Program-made: the position numbers and the translations under genes | NCBI GenBank assembly: GCA_030430495.1 | Contig: JAUIKM010000006.1 | Span: 62,001-126,000 of the forward strand | Length of the DNA stretch: 64,000 nt | Origin: a bacterium | GTDB taxonomy: Bacteria > Bacteroidota > Ignavibacteria > Kapaibacteriales > UBA7675 | Reading direction: 5' to 3' | The notes under the pieces: model-generated | The model's database searches: none | What the model was told of the DNA's origin: nothing | Seen by the model: the letters and a program-made list of their open reading frames with translations, nothing else | Shown: positions 9,095-18,338 of the stretch, piece after piece | How positions within the stretch are numbered: the stretch's first letter is position 1 | Layout of the letters: each line of letters starts with the position of its first letter

Positions 9095-10783
9095 ATGCAG
9101 ACCCAACTTGGAAAATCCGATAAAACAGTCGATTCACATAAAGTGATGCGCGAGAAAATCCGCTTCACCCGCGAAATGATCGACAAGATTTTCAGCGACA
9201 ACCCTCAGTCGGCCATGGCGCTTGCCAACGAAGGTCTGGATATGGCGCGAACAATCAACGATCAGGAGCAGGCCGCCTGGTTCCTCTCGCGTATCGGATC
9301 GTGTTATCACTGGCTCTCGCGCTTTGAAGAAGCTGAGGCCACGCTCAAGGAATCGGCCGATATCTATCGCCGTCTCAATGACACGCCTGCTTACTACCGC
9401 ACGCTTTCAGTACTGGTCGGACTCAAAAACACCAAAAACGAGTACACCGACGCCCTGCAACTGGCCGGCAAAGTAATCATCTATCACCGCGAACACGGGC
9501 GCAAGCGAATGGACTACGTTCGCATTCTGATTCACGCCTGTCAGGCGCATTGTGCCCTCGGTCAGTACACCGACGCCCTGGAGTGCGCCTACGAAGGTCT
9601 CGCCATCGCTGAAAACCTTGCGTCCAAAGAGTCCGTCGGCAACCTGGCGATGATCTACCTCAACATCGGCAACATTCATTATTACATGGAGGACTACTCC
9701 AAAGCCGATGAGTACTACCAACGCACCGCCGAGGAATACCGCCGCGAAGGCAAGCTGATTGGACAGGGAATCACTCTGTTGAACCAGGCCCGCATCTACT
9801 GGCGCGCCCGCGGCGAATACGAAACCGCGCTGGAGCTGCAATTTCGCGCGCTCGAAATTTTCATCAAACTCGGCAACAGCATCGAACAAATCAAAGTCGT
9901 GCTGGATATCGCCCTCGTCTATGCGCGTCTGCAGCGCTTTGATCAGGCCGTTGAGTTCCTCGAACGCGCCGATTCACTCGGCAAGTCCGTCCTCGATCAG
10001 GACAATTTCCTCGTGCCCTGCATTTATCTGCGCAAGGCCGATGTCTACTCGCTCATGCACGACGACGCCAAAACGCTCAGCAACCTCAAAGCCGCGCTCG
10101 ACATCGACGAGGCGCACAACAACCCGACGCTGATGAGTTCGATCCACGAGCTCCTGTCCAATTACTACGAGCGCCAGCGCGATTTCCACAAAGCCTTTGA
10201 ACATTACAAGGAACACCTGCACCAGAACGACGCCGTCCGCGGCGCGCACCGCCAGCGCAGCATCGACGAGATCGAAGGCCGCGCCGAGCGCGAACGCATG
10301 TCGCGCGAAGCCGAGTCGCTCAAATCCCAGCTGATTTCACTGGAGCACGAAAACCAGCGCAAGTCCAAGGAAGCCGAGCTGCGCGCCCTGCACCTCTGGC
10401 AGAAAAATGAAGTGCTCGGCAAAATCAAATCCTATATCGACTCCATCGACCGATTTTCCGATCTGGACAAACGCAAGCTCAGCGCCGACGTGCGCCGCTA
10501 CATCCAGGAAGGCATGGAGATCGACTACAAGTGGGAACAGCTCGAAAGTGTGCTCGGCAGCCTCCAGGCCGAATTCCTCGAAAAACTCATGCGCGAGCAG
10601 CCGGAGATCACCGCCACGGAAAGTAAAATCTGCGCGCTCATGAAAATGCGTCTCGAAACCAAGGAAATCGCCGGCATGCTGTTTATCTCGCCCCAGACCG
10701 TCTACACCCACCGCAAGCGCATTCGCCGCAAATTGGGCCTCAAGGCCGACGAAAGCCTGGTCACATTTTTGGAGCGATTATAG
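9095..10783 (+). CDS. TPR-repeat LuxR-type transcription regulator
   Basis: A 562-residue cytoplasmic protein. Residues ~35-385 are a series of TPR-like helical repeats (for example AMIYLNIGNIHYYMEDYSKA and TLLNQARIYWRARGEYETA). Residues ~390-445 form a charged coiled coil. The C-terminal ~65 residues hold a LuxR/GerE helix-turn-helix: ITATESKICALMKMRLETKEIAGML then ISPQTVYTHRKRIRRKLGL. There is no receiver domain, so input probably comes through the TPRs by peptide or protein binding. Such regulators are common in Bacteroidota and relatives. Phased direct repeats flank the gene on both sides and may be its sites. The codon and word use differ from neighbours: no GTTTAAC occurs in it. Confidence 0.9.
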   Translation: MQTQLGKSDKTVDSHKVMREKIRFTREMIDKIFSDNPQSAMALANEGLDMARTINDQEQAAWFLSRIGSCYHWLSRFEEAEATLKESADIYRRLNDTPAYYRTLSVLVGLKNTKNEYTDALQLAGKVIIYHREHGRKRMDYVRILIHACQAHCALGQYTDALECAYEGLAIAENLASKESVGNLAMIYLNIGNIHYYMEDYSKADEYYQRTAEEYRREGKLIGQGITLLNQARIYWRARGEYETALELQFRALEIFIKLGNSIEQIKVVLDIALVYARLQRFDQAVEFLERADSLGKSVLDQDNFLVPCIYLRKADVYSLMHDDAKTLSNLKAALDIDEAHNNPTLMSSIHELLSNYYERQRDFHKAFEHYKEHLHQNDAVRGAHRQRSIDEIEGRAERERMSREAESLKSQLISLEHENQRKSKEAELRALHLWQKNEVLGKIKSYIDSIDRFSDLDKRKLSADVRRYIQEGMEIDYKWEQLESVLGSLQAEFLEKLMREQPEITATESKICALMKMRLETKEIAGMLFISPQTVYTHRKRIRRKLGLKADESLVTFLERL

Positions 10784-10844
10784 ATTTCCTGCCGATTTTT
10801 ACTGCCTGCCCGGATCGTGGCAAGTTCTCCCGGCGGCTGGTTCT

Positions 10845-10861
10845 TACCCAACGAATACCCA
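10845..10861 (+). promoter_or_regulatory. 11-bp-phased direct repeat TACCCA-N5-TACCCA
   Basis: Two exact TACCCA copies (10845 and 10856) are separated by ACGAA. The pair lies 60 bp past the TPR-LuxR stop and is the first of three in 230 bp. Confidence 0.5.
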
Positions 10862-10989
10862 GTTCCTTTCGGCGGCCGCAATGGTTTTAACCCCTGCCTT
10901 CTACTGTTGAATCGGCTATTCTGTGCTTTTTTGGACGAAAAGGCGTCGCGCTTGCTTCGTAATTTCGCGGCAAGGGACGAACTGATGCC

Positions 10990-11006
10990 TACCCAAGAAT
11001 TACCCA
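10990..11006 (+). promoter_or_regulatory. 11-bp-phased direct repeat TACCCA-N5-TACCCA
   Basis: Two exact TACCCA copies (10990 and 11001) are separated by AGAAT, with the same orientation and spacing as the pair at 10845. Confidence 0.5.
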
Positions 11007-11056
11007 ACTGGTCCCGGCAACTACAGGTCGCAAGGCTTTGACTACGTAGTTCTGCT

Positions 11057-11073
11057 TACCTAACGATTACCAA
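11057..11073 (+). promoter_or_regulatory. 11-bp-phased direct repeat TACCTA-N5-TACCAA
   Basis: This is a degenerate pair with the same 11-bp phase; the spacer ACGAT is close to the ACGAA of the first pair. It completes a cluster of three between the TPR-LuxR gene and the zinc-type locus. Confidence 0.4.
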
Positions 11074-11566
11074 TGTCCGGCAGTAGTATTGCGCCGCCCC
11101 GCGTTGTATATTGCCCGCGGTTGATTTAACAAGCAATTGTTAATCAACGTTTGTATCAATCTGTGTGTGGGTGGTTATCCCCGTAGCGTCTATTGTCGTG
11201 GAAGGAAATGTGGGGCGGCCGGCTTGTCGCCCGAAGTTTCGTCGCTGCCCACGATATTTACTGCGCTGCGGGGATAACGTTTTAATACACCGCCGCGCGC
11301 CCCCTTCAGCCCCCGGTGCCGCGTAATTACTCGCACTGTTGGTGGTCGCTTGCTTTTCCTGACTCTCTTGTTAGTCGCCGTATGCACAGCTCGCCGTCTG
11401 CGAGTCACCGGTTTTTTTGCACCCGATTCGCCTGTTTAAGTGTGCGCATCCTGTGTCGCGAATAAAAGCGCCGCGACAACAATAAGCCGGCTTGCATGTC
11501 CGTCGGCTCTCAAATTGTATCGACAACCGTTCCTCTCGTGGTTGCGATACCTTGTTTTACATCCGC
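11074..11566. other. Intergenic stretch upstream of the zinc-type locus
   Basis: No gene is recognised in these roughly 490 bases; the ORFs on both strands lack domains. The stretch holds the inverted repeat at 11120-11148 (listed separately) and, around 11345-11380, a degenerate copy of the TTGTTTGTC 3'-end element (CGCTTGCTTTTCC... TCTTGTTAGTC). Confidence 0.45.
11120..11148. promoter_or_regulatory. AT-rich inverted repeat, possible metalloregulator site
   Basis: GTTGATTTAAC and GTTAATCAAC form an imperfect inverted repeat of 10 bp per arm around an 8-nt centre, in otherwise GC-rich DNA. It lies 420 bp upstream of the small His/Cys gene that starts the zinc-type locus. A Fur/Zur-like operator is possible, but the distance is long and I cannot confirm the consensus. 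Confidence 0.3.
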
Positions 11567-11959
11567 ATGCTGTTACGCCGCAAACACATACTGCGTTTAA
11601 CTTCCGTCGTCCTGACGACCGCTTACGTCGCTCTGGCCGTGGTGCTTGCATCGTTCCACAGCCACACGGACGCGGACTGTCGCGCGCCGCATACACATGC
11701 CGGGCATGTTCACGAATGTTCGGGTCTTGCACCGACGAACAACCTGTCTGCGGACAGGCTGTTTCTGCTTGACGCACAGGACCTGAAAACTGCCCCTGAT
11801 CACTGTCTGATTTGCCAGTTTTACGGCAAACAGATTTTCGCCGAAGTTGCCGCACCTGCTTTTGTCGGCAGCTTCGTTGCAATGGGCGACCGGCCCGAAT
11901 TCACCTCAATTACCCGGCCGCTGCCTGCCGACCTTGCGCGCGGCCCGCCGCTTGTTTAA
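11567..11959 (+). CDS. Small His/Cys-rich membrane-anchored or exported protein
   Basis: A 130-residue protein with one hydrophobic segment near the N-terminus (LTSVVLTTAYVALAVVLASF) followed by a periplasm-facing region rich in His and Cys: SFHSHTDADC, PHTHAGHVHEC and a DHCLICQFYG motif. This pattern suggests metal binding. Small CxxC proteins of this kind often precede TonB metal receptors. The ORF-track start 75 bp upstream adds a non-hydrophobic extension; I use the ATG of MLLRRKHIL just before the helix. The next genes encode a His/Asp-rich lipoprotein and a ZnuD-like receptor, so zinc (or copper) handling is inferred. No catalytic motif is seen. Confidence 0.7.
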   Translation: MLLRRKHILRLTSVVLTTAYVALAVVLASFHSHTDADCRAPHTHAGHVHECSGLAPTNNLSADRLFLLDAQDLKTAPDHCLICQFYGKQIFAEVAAPAFVGSFVAMGDRPEFTSITRPLPADLARGPPLV

Positions 11960-12233
11960 CACATCCTCTTAATCAACGCGAACACCTGCCTGTCCGGCAA
12001 GGACCGAATCCGTTTGCCGCATTGTGCTGCCTGCGGTCTGTGGTCTGTGTTGCTCGCGTCTGCCTTTGTCCCGCTTTACAGCGAGGTCCGCGCCGGAATC
12101 AATATCTGTCCGCGTTGACCGCTGAAAGTCGCCCGCTCCGTTAACTCCGGCGGCGAATACATTCTTCGCCCCGATCCCGGCATGTGATTTACTGTGCGAG
12201 TCTTGCGGCTTGCCCATTTTGAGGTATTCTACA

Positions 12234-12716
12234 ATGAAAGTTTCGAACTTCTCGCTGCGCCCCGGCGCGCGTTTCCGCTTTGCACAGACTCTGGCGATTG
12301 CGGCTCTGACCTTGACCTTCATGACGTCCTGTGATGACGACGATCACGATGTGCACGGCGAACACTTTGAAGCTGTCGGCCTGGTTATTTACGCCGACGG
12401 CGCGGAAGTACTGCGCTTGCAGGACAACCAGATAACCGGCAGTCTGTCGCTCAATGTCGACGGTGAAGTTGACTATGCGGTTGAGTTCATTCTTGAAGAT
12501 GGCGACATCGAAGTGCCGCACGGCGATGAAGTACTGACGCTGAGCGTTGAAATCGATGACGACGCGACGGCTGAAGTGAGCGACGTGGATTCGGAGGCTT
12601 ACAGCTTCTCACTCCTTGGCAAACAAGAGGGAAGCGCAGAAGTAACCGTAACCCTGCTCCACGAAGGGCATGCCGACTATGTTTCCCTGGCATTGCCCGT
12701 GATTGTTGCACCGTGA
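12234..12716 (+). CDS. His/Asp-rich lipoprotein, probable metal-binding partner of the TonB receptor
   Basis: A 160-residue lipoprotein. The signal peptide ends at the lipobox TFMTSC; the mature protein begins with an acidic/His cluster (CDDDDHDVHGEHF), well suited to binding divalent metal. The rest is beta-rich and strongly acidic, with two further His positions (VPHGDE, LHEGHADY). I do not know a named family. I choose the start MKVSNFS over an upstream MPILRYST that would add eight residues. The stop codon overlaps the GTG start of the TonB receptor gene, so the two are co-translated. Role inferred: capturing zinc at the cell surface or handing it to the receptor. Confidence 0.8.
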   Translation: MKVSNFSLRPGARFRFAQTLAIAALTLTFMTSCDDDDHDVHGEHFEAVGLVIYADGAEVLRLQDNQITGSLSLNVDGEVDYAVEFILEDGDIEVPHGDEVLTLSVEIDDDATAEVSDVDSEAYSFSLLGKQEGSAEVTVTLLHEGHADYVSLALPVIVAP

Positions 12717-15007
12717 CAGACATGAAAGAGATAGCAAGGACCGGGCGTCCCGGCGTCCGGTCCGGCGATTTGCTGCGCGGTGCGGGCAGCCGGTTGTTTA
12801 ACTGCCTGTGGGGTTTGCTGGCGCTTGCCGGTGCGGTGCAGTTCGCTCGCGCTGCCGAGCCGCTTGTACAGGCCGATCACGTTCTGATCGGGCGGGTGAC
12901 GGCGGGTGACGACGGCGACGGCGTTGGATTTGCCACCGTCTGGCTGCCGCGTCTGGAGCGCGGTGTGTCCTGCGATGAAAACGGTGAATTTGTTCTTGAC
13001 GGTTTGCCGTCCGGCGTGTGTGAACTGCATGTGCGGCGCATCGGATTTCACGATGCCCAACTGCAGTTAAACATTGGCGAGCGCGATTCAATCAGGGTGA
13101 CGATTGAATTGCGGCCGGCCGGATTTCAGACGGATGAATTGGTTGTGTCGGCCAACAAAACGACAGGTTCGGCTCCCGATGATGCCGTGCTGCGGCTGGA
13201 GGGCGCGGCCCTGCGCGACCGGCTCGGCATTACCATGGCCCAGACCTTGCGCGACGAACCCGGTATCGCCGAACAGTCGATGGGACCGGCGCCCGCCCGT
13301 CCCGTTCTGCGCGGCCTCGGCGGCGATCGACTGCTGCTGCTGGAAGACGGGACGGGTACCGGAGACCTCTCGGCCTCTTCCGCCGATCACGCAGTTGCCA
13401 TCGAACCGCTGCACGCCGCCAATGTCGAAGTGATTCGCGGGCCGCGCGCTTTGTTGTATGCTTCGCAGGCCTTGGGCGGAGTCGTAAATGTTCAACGCGA
13501 AAAAATTCCGCGCTCCACGCCTGCCGCGATCGGCGGGGAACTCACATTGCAGGGCGAATCCGTCAACGCCGGAGCGTCCGCCGCCGTGCGTTTGCAGGGC
13601 CCGGCCGGGCCCTTTGCGCTGCGCGGGGACTACAGTCTGCGCTCCGCCGGCGACATCAGCACGCCATTGGGTGTGCTGGACAATACTCAGATCGACACGC
13701 GGGCCGGATCGTTCGGCGCGGCCATCCACGGAGACCGCGGCAGCGCCGGCGCGGCGGTCAATCTGTATCACAGCGAGTACGGCATTCCGCCGGACCCGGA
13801 AGCAGGGCATCCCGGCGGTGCGTCCATTGAACTTGATCGCTACGGCCTTGAGGCGCGCGCGGACTGGCAACCTTCGACCGACCTGATCAACGTGCTGCGT
13901 GCGGACGTTTCCATGCAGTCCTACGAGCACTTTGAATTTGAAGCGAGCGGTGCGGCCGCCGTGCTCTTTCAGCGTCGTTCGCTGCAGTCCGGTCTGCAAC
14001 TCCTGACCGCCGACGGCGAATATCTGCGCGGCGGCACGTTTGGTCTTGCGTATACGCGCAGCGACCGGCGTTATGACGGACTCGTTTCCACCAGCGACGC
14101 AATTGAGCAGGGCATAGCCGCTACGGCGGTACAGGCGCTGCACCTTCCCGCACTGACACTACAGGCCGCCCTGCGCGCTGACCTGCACGTCATCGATCCG
14201 GCGGAGGAGAAACTGTCGCGCTCCGTCGGCAACATTCGCAGCCGCACGTTCAAAGGCGTGTCCGCTGCGCTGGAAGCCCGGACAAAGCAATGTGCCGGTT
14301 TGTCGTTTCACGCGGCTGCAATGTCCACTTTCCGGCCGCCGACGGGTGAGGAATTGTATTCGGAAGGGCCGCATCTGGCGGCATATTCGTTTGAGGTCGG
14401 CAATGCCGATTTACAGGCGGAGCGCGGGCTTGGCCTTGAAGCGGGGCTGTCGTTCAGGAGCGAACAGTTTCACGCCGGTCTGACTGCATTTCGCAATTCA
14501 TTTACCGGTTATATTTACCCGCGCAACACCGGGGAGCGCAGCACTCGCCGCGGCGACCTGTACCTGTATCAGTTCAGCGGAGCCGATGCGGTCATGACGG
14601 GCGCGGAATTTCAGGCGGGACTGATGATCGACGAGGTCTGGCACGTGGCGGCAAACTTCGCGTTTGTGAACGGCGAGCTGAGCGACGGCGGTTATCTGCC
14701 GATGATTCCACCTGCCAGTTTGCATGTTGAGGCCGCCCGTCAGTTGGGTAGCGGGGAACTGGGCCTTCGCCTCACAGCCGCGGCGGCACAAAATCGCACC
14801 GGCGAATTTGAGACGCCGACGGCGGGTTACGTCGTGGTCGACGTGTTTTCCGGCTGGAACTTCTCCTGGATGGGCGCTCTGCACGCATTCAATATCAATG
14901 TCTCCAATTTGCTTGACCGCGAATATCGCCGGCACTTAAATCGGGTGCGGCACGTCATGCCCGAACCCGGGCGCTCGCTGCGCTTTTTGTACCGCCTGTA
15001 TCTCTGA
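12713..15007 (+). CDS. TonB-dependent outer-membrane receptor, ZnuD-like
   Basis: A 764-residue receptor. A signal peptide (LLALAGAVQFARAAE) leads to a carboxypeptidase-regulatory-like domain (~residues 55-125), then a plug with MGPAPARPVLRGLGGDRLLLLEDG, SSADHAVAIEPLHAANVEVIRGP and LYASQALGGVVNV, and a C-terminal barrel ending in RFLYRLYL. The plug phrases closely resemble ZnuD-type zinc receptors as I recall them, in particular the RGLGG...DHAVAIDPL order. The upstream His-rich lipoprotein and His/Cys protein support metal transport. Translation may start at GTG 12713 (overlapping the previous stop) or ATG 12722. Haem is the main alternative substrate, but typical haem-receptor features were not seen. 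Confidence 0.88.
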   Translation: MTDMKEIARTGRPGVRSGDLLRGAGSRLFNCLWGLLALAGAVQFARAAEPLVQADHVLIGRVTAGDDGDGVGFATVWLPRLERGVSCDENGEFVLDGLPSGVCELHVRRIGFHDAQLQLNIGERDSIRVTIELRPAGFQTDELVVSANKTTGSAPDDAVLRLEGAALRDRLGITMAQTLRDEPGIAEQSMGPAPARPVLRGLGGDRLLLLEDGTGTGDLSASSADHAVAIEPLHAANVEVIRGPRALLYASQALGGVVNVQREKIPRSTPAAIGGELTLQGESVNAGASAAVRLQGPAGPFALRGDYSLRSAGDISTPLGVLDNTQIDTRAGSFGAAIHGDRGSAGAAVNLYHSEYGIPPDPEAGHPGGASIELDRYGLEARADWQPSTDLINVLRADVSMQSYEHFEFEASGAAAVLFQRRSLQSGLQLLTADGEYLRGGTFGLAYTRSDRRYDGLVSTSDAIEQGIAATAVQALHLPALTLQAALRADLHVIDPAEEKLSRSVGNIRSRTFKGVSAALEARTKQCAGLSFHAAAMSTFRPPTGEELYSEGPHLAAYSFEVGNADLQAERGLGLEAGLSFRSEQFHAGLTAFRNSFTGYIYPRNTGERSTRRGDLYLYQFSGADAVMTGAEFQAGLMIDEVWHVAANFAFVNGELSDGGYLPMIPPASLHVEAARQLGSGELGLRLTAAAAQNRTGEFETPTAGYVVVDVFSGWNFSWMGALHAFNINVSNLLDREYRRHLNRVRHVMPEPGRSLRFLYRLYL

Positions 15008-15265
15008 CGTCACTAAGTCGGCCGGACGGTGGAAAAACCAACAATGAACGCATGGGAGTTTGCAGTTGAGGAAGATGATCTGCATTCCCGGGACCGCGGG
15101 TAATTTGGAAATACCATCGGGTGATGACAATTTGGGCGCTGGCGGCGCCGCTGTCCGGCCACACGGAACGTCGGCGGAAATATGCGTAAGAGTCGTGCGG
15201 CACACTGCGCGATGCACCGCCGCTGAGCGATCCGGGCTACTAACATATGACACTGGGATATCGAA

Positions 15266-17662
15266 ATGGCTAAGAACCTCGTGATCGTCGAATCACCGGC
15301 GAAAGCGCGTACCATCAATAAATACCTGGGGAGCGATTTTGTCGTGATTGCTTCCTATGGCCACGTGCGCGACCTTGTTCCCAAAGAGGGCGCGGTCGAC
15401 ACCGAAGACTTTTCAATGAAATACGACATAATAGAAAAGAACAAAAAACACGTCGATGCCATCAGCAGGGAAGTCAAACGCGCCGATGCAATCTATCTGG
15501 CGACTGACCCCGACCGCGAGGGAGAGGCGATTTCCTGGCACATTCTCGAGTTGCTGCGCGAGCGCAACATCCTGAACGGCAAGCCGGTGCATCGCGTGGT
15601 GTTCTACGAGATCACGAAGAAAGCCATTCGCGACGCGATCGAACATCCGCGTACGCTCTCAACAGACCTGATCAACGCGCAGCAGGCGCGCCGCGCACTC
15701 GACTATCTGGTCGGTTTTAATCTCTCGCCGCTGTTGTGGCGCAAAGTTCAGCCCGGACTTTCGGCCGGTCGTGTCCAGAGTCCGGCTCTGCGCCTGATCG
15801 TCGAACGCGAACTCGAGATTGAGCGGTTTGAGTCGAAGGAATACTGGTCGATCGACGCCGATACCATCAAGGACGAGCAGGGATTCAGAGCCAAGCTGGT
15901 ACAATTCCAGTCAGAGAAAATCACGCAGTTCTCCGTCACCGATGCGGAGAATGCCGGTCGGGTGCGCCAGGCGTTGCTCGACTCCGCTCAGGGAAGTCTC
16001 TTCGTCAAATCCGTGGAGAAAAAACAGCGCAAACGCAATCCGGCTGCGCCCTTTACCACGTCGACCTTGCAACAGGAAGCCTCGCGTAAACTCGGTTTTT
16101 CCGCACAGCGTACCATGCGTACGGCGCAGCAGCTGTACGAAGGTGTTGATGTCGGGTCCGGCTCGACCGGTTTGATCACGTATATGCGTACCGACTCGGT
16201 GCACCTGGCCAATGAAGCGGTGGCGGAGCTGCGCAGTTTTATCGGCGATCGCTACGGCGACAAAGCGCTGCCGGACAAACCACACGTCTACAAAACAAAA
16301 GCAAAAAATGCCCAGGAAGCCCACGAAGCCATTCGTCCCACGGGCGTCGAGCGCACGCCGGACGACCTCAAGCCCTACCTGAGCGATGACCAGCTGAAAT
16401 TGTACACGATCATCTGGAAACGCACCGTTGCCTGCCAGATGATACACGCGACGCTCAATACAACGGCTGCGCAGCTTACCTGTGCGGCCGGTGCGTTCCG
16501 CGCGACCGGTTCGAGCATTGCCGATCCCGGATTTATGTCGGTCTATCAGGAAGGCGTCGACGACAAAAAGGCGGACAATGAGGAAAAATTCCTGCCGGAG
16601 TTGCTGGAAGGCGAAACAATCAAGCTCAACGACGTTGTGACGGAGCAGCACTTTACCACGCCGCCGCCGCGCTATTCGGAGGCCTCGCTGGTAAAAACCC
16701 TGGAGGAATTCGGCATTGGCCGTCCGTCCACCTACGCGTCGATTATCTCCACGCTGCAATCGCGTTCCTACGTGGAAATGGACAAGCGTCGCTTTGTGCC
16801 CACCGATGTCGGTAAAATTGTCAACCGCTTCCTGACCGATCACTTTGATCAGTATGTCGACTACGATTTTACCGCCAAGCTGGAAGACGAGCTCGATGCG
16901 GTGTCTCGCGGTGAGCTTGAGTGGAAACCCCTGATGCATGGCTTCTGGGACAATTTCCATTCGCGCGTCGACGAAAAGAAAAATGTCTCGCGTGCGGAGG
17001 TGCTGCAGGCCCGCGAACTCGGTGCCGATCCGGAAAGTGGCCGTCCGGTCAGCGTTCGTCTCGGGCGCTACGGTCCCATGGTGCAGATCGGAACGCGTGA
17101 AGATGAGGAGAAACCGCGTTTTGCCGGGCTGCGTCCCGATCAGCGCATGGATTCCATCACGCTGGCGGAAGCGCTGGACCTGTTCCGCCTGCCCCGCGAA
17201 CTGGGCGAAACGCCGGAGGGCGAAAAAGTCTCCGTCAACATTGGCCGCTTTGGCCCTTATGTTCGCTTTGCCAACAAGTTTGCATCCATCAAGGAAGACG
17301 ACCCCTACTCGATCTCACTCGAACGGGCGCTTGAGATAATCGAGGCCAAGAAAAAGGCCGATCTCGAGAAAATCCTCAAGACCTTCGATGGAGAGGACGT
17401 TCAGATTCTCAAGGGACGTTGGGGACCCTATATTACGGACGGCTCCAAAAATGCCCGCATTCCCAAGGACAAAGACTACGAAGAACTGACTCTGTCCGAA
17501 TGCCAGGCCATGCTCGCGGCGGCGCCCGAGAAAAAGAGCAAGTCCAAAGCCAAGGCCAAAACGAAAGCTAAAGCCAAGACCCAAACAAAGGCAAAAGCCA
17601 AGGGCAAAGCCAAAAGCAAAGCCAAATCTTCCGGCGGTAAAAGCGGCGCTTCCAACGAGTAA
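15266..17662 (+). CDS. topA: DNA topoisomerase I
   Basis: A 798-residue type IA topoisomerase that relaxes negative supercoils. The TOPRIM domain is at the start (VIVESPAKA, then DPDREGEAISWH near residue 80). The core has GLSAGRVQSPALR, the catalytic tyrosine in GLITYMRTDS (about residue 305), AHEAIRPTG and FGIGRPSTYASII. Instead of the C-terminal Cys4 zinc fingers of the E. coli enzyme, three short repeats occur (GRYGPMVQIG, GRFGPYVRFA, GRWGPYITDG), followed by a ~45-residue Lys/Ala tail (KAKAKTKAKAK). That tail architecture is common outside Proteobacteria and probably binds DNA. It is a single gene followed by its own terminator. Confidence 0.97.
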   Translation: MAKNLVIVESPAKARTINKYLGSDFVVIASYGHVRDLVPKEGAVDTEDFSMKYDIIEKNKKHVDAISREVKRADAIYLATDPDREGEAISWHILELLRERNILNGKPVHRVVFYEITKKAIRDAIEHPRTLSTDLINAQQARRALDYLVGFNLSPLLWRKVQPGLSAGRVQSPALRLIVERELEIERFESKEYWSIDADTIKDEQGFRAKLVQFQSEKITQFSVTDAENAGRVRQALLDSAQGSLFVKSVEKKQRKRNPAAPFTTSTLQQEASRKLGFSAQRTMRTAQQLYEGVDVGSGSTGLITYMRTDSVHLANEAVAELRSFIGDRYGDKALPDKPHVYKTKAKNAQEAHEAIRPTGVERTPDDLKPYLSDDQLKLYTIIWKRTVACQMIHATLNTTAAQLTCAAGAFRATGSSIADPGFMSVYQEGVDDKKADNEEKFLPELLEGETIKLNDVVTEQHFTTPPPRYSEASLVKTLEEFGIGRPSTYASIISTLQSRSYVEMDKRRFVPTDVGKIVNRFLTDHFDQYVDYDFTAKLEDELDAVSRGELEWKPLMHGFWDNFHSRVDEKKNVSRAEVLQARELGADPESGRPVSVRLGRYGPMVQIGTREDEEKPRFAGLRPDQRMDSITLAEALDLFRLPRELGETPEGEKVSVNIGRFGPYVRFANKFASIKEDDPYSISLERALEIIEAKKKADLEKILKTFDGEDVQILKGRWGPYITDGSKNARIPKDKDYEELTLSECQAMLAAAPEKKSKSKAKAKTKAKAKTQTKAKAKGKAKSKAKSSGGKSGASNE

Positions 17663-17690
17663 TTTTGCCGAAGTCAGGTGATTTTTCGAG

Positions 17691-17726
17691 AGCCGGGTTC
17701 CCACATGAGGAGCCCGGCTTTTTTTA
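17691..17726 (+). terminator. Terminator after topA
   Basis: AGCCGGGTTCC and GGAGCCCGGCT form an 11-bp stem with one mispair around a 7-nt loop, followed by TTTTTTTATAC. It lies 30 bp past the topA stop. Confidence 0.9.
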
Positions 17727-18338
17727 TACCCGACTTCCATGCCCATGAAAACAGAGTTGTTGACTGAATTGCTGGATTTATCCCCCTTCAGACTGTGACA
17801 AAATAAAAGTGAAAAACTCCTTGCATATTCAAAGGGAAAGTTCTATTTTTGTCGTAATATTATTGACTGGAATGCGGTCGGCTGACGGAAAAAGTCTTAT
17901 AAGCCTGACCGGGGATTCAATCCCAACAATCTGGCGGTCTTGTCATGAAATACGCCGAAAAAAATAATTCTCAGGTCATAAGTGTCGGAATTGCCGCAGG
18001 CAGGATTCTTGCACTACTTCGGTCCGGATCCTGTCTGGATTCGGACCCATAAAAATTGATCAGCCGGTGCGGGCAGGCAATTATTCAGGAGCAAACAGCT
18101 TGTCGGCATCGAGTTCAAAGGATTCTCCAACGCGGGGAGTCCTTTGTTTGTTCTGGTCACCTTCCTTTGATTAAACTTGCCTCTTTTCCCGCTTACCACG
18201 TTTTTCAGCCCGCTCAGCACTCAAAGACCCACGTTTAATTTTTCTGCGCTTGAATTCCCGGTACTGGTGCATAGCATGCGGTCAAAGTCGCCGGATTTTC
18301 AACCGGTCCTCACTCGATAACCATGCCGGGTAGCAAAA
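17727..18338. other. Intergenic stretch after topA with two hairpins
   Basis: I see no gene here. The first part is AT-rich for this window, with A/T runs around 17800-17870. A near-perfect inverted repeat GGTCCGGATCC...GGATTCGGACC occupies 18021-18047 without a T-run. A second imperfect hairpin (AAAGGATTCTCC...GGGGAGTCCTTT) at about 18116-18143 is followed by GTTTGTT and may be a terminator. A small RNA between 17.8 and 18.15 kb is possible but unsupported. Confidence 0.4.

Noticed and set aside
11440-11772. Plus-strand 110-codon ORF overlapping the His/Cys gene
   Set aside because: The overlapping frame at 11567 has a membrane segment and CxxC/His motifs; this one has none.
13088-14143. 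Minus-strand 351-codon ORF inside the TonB receptor gene
   Set aside because: No domain or signal is seen and it lies fully within a well-supported receptor frame.
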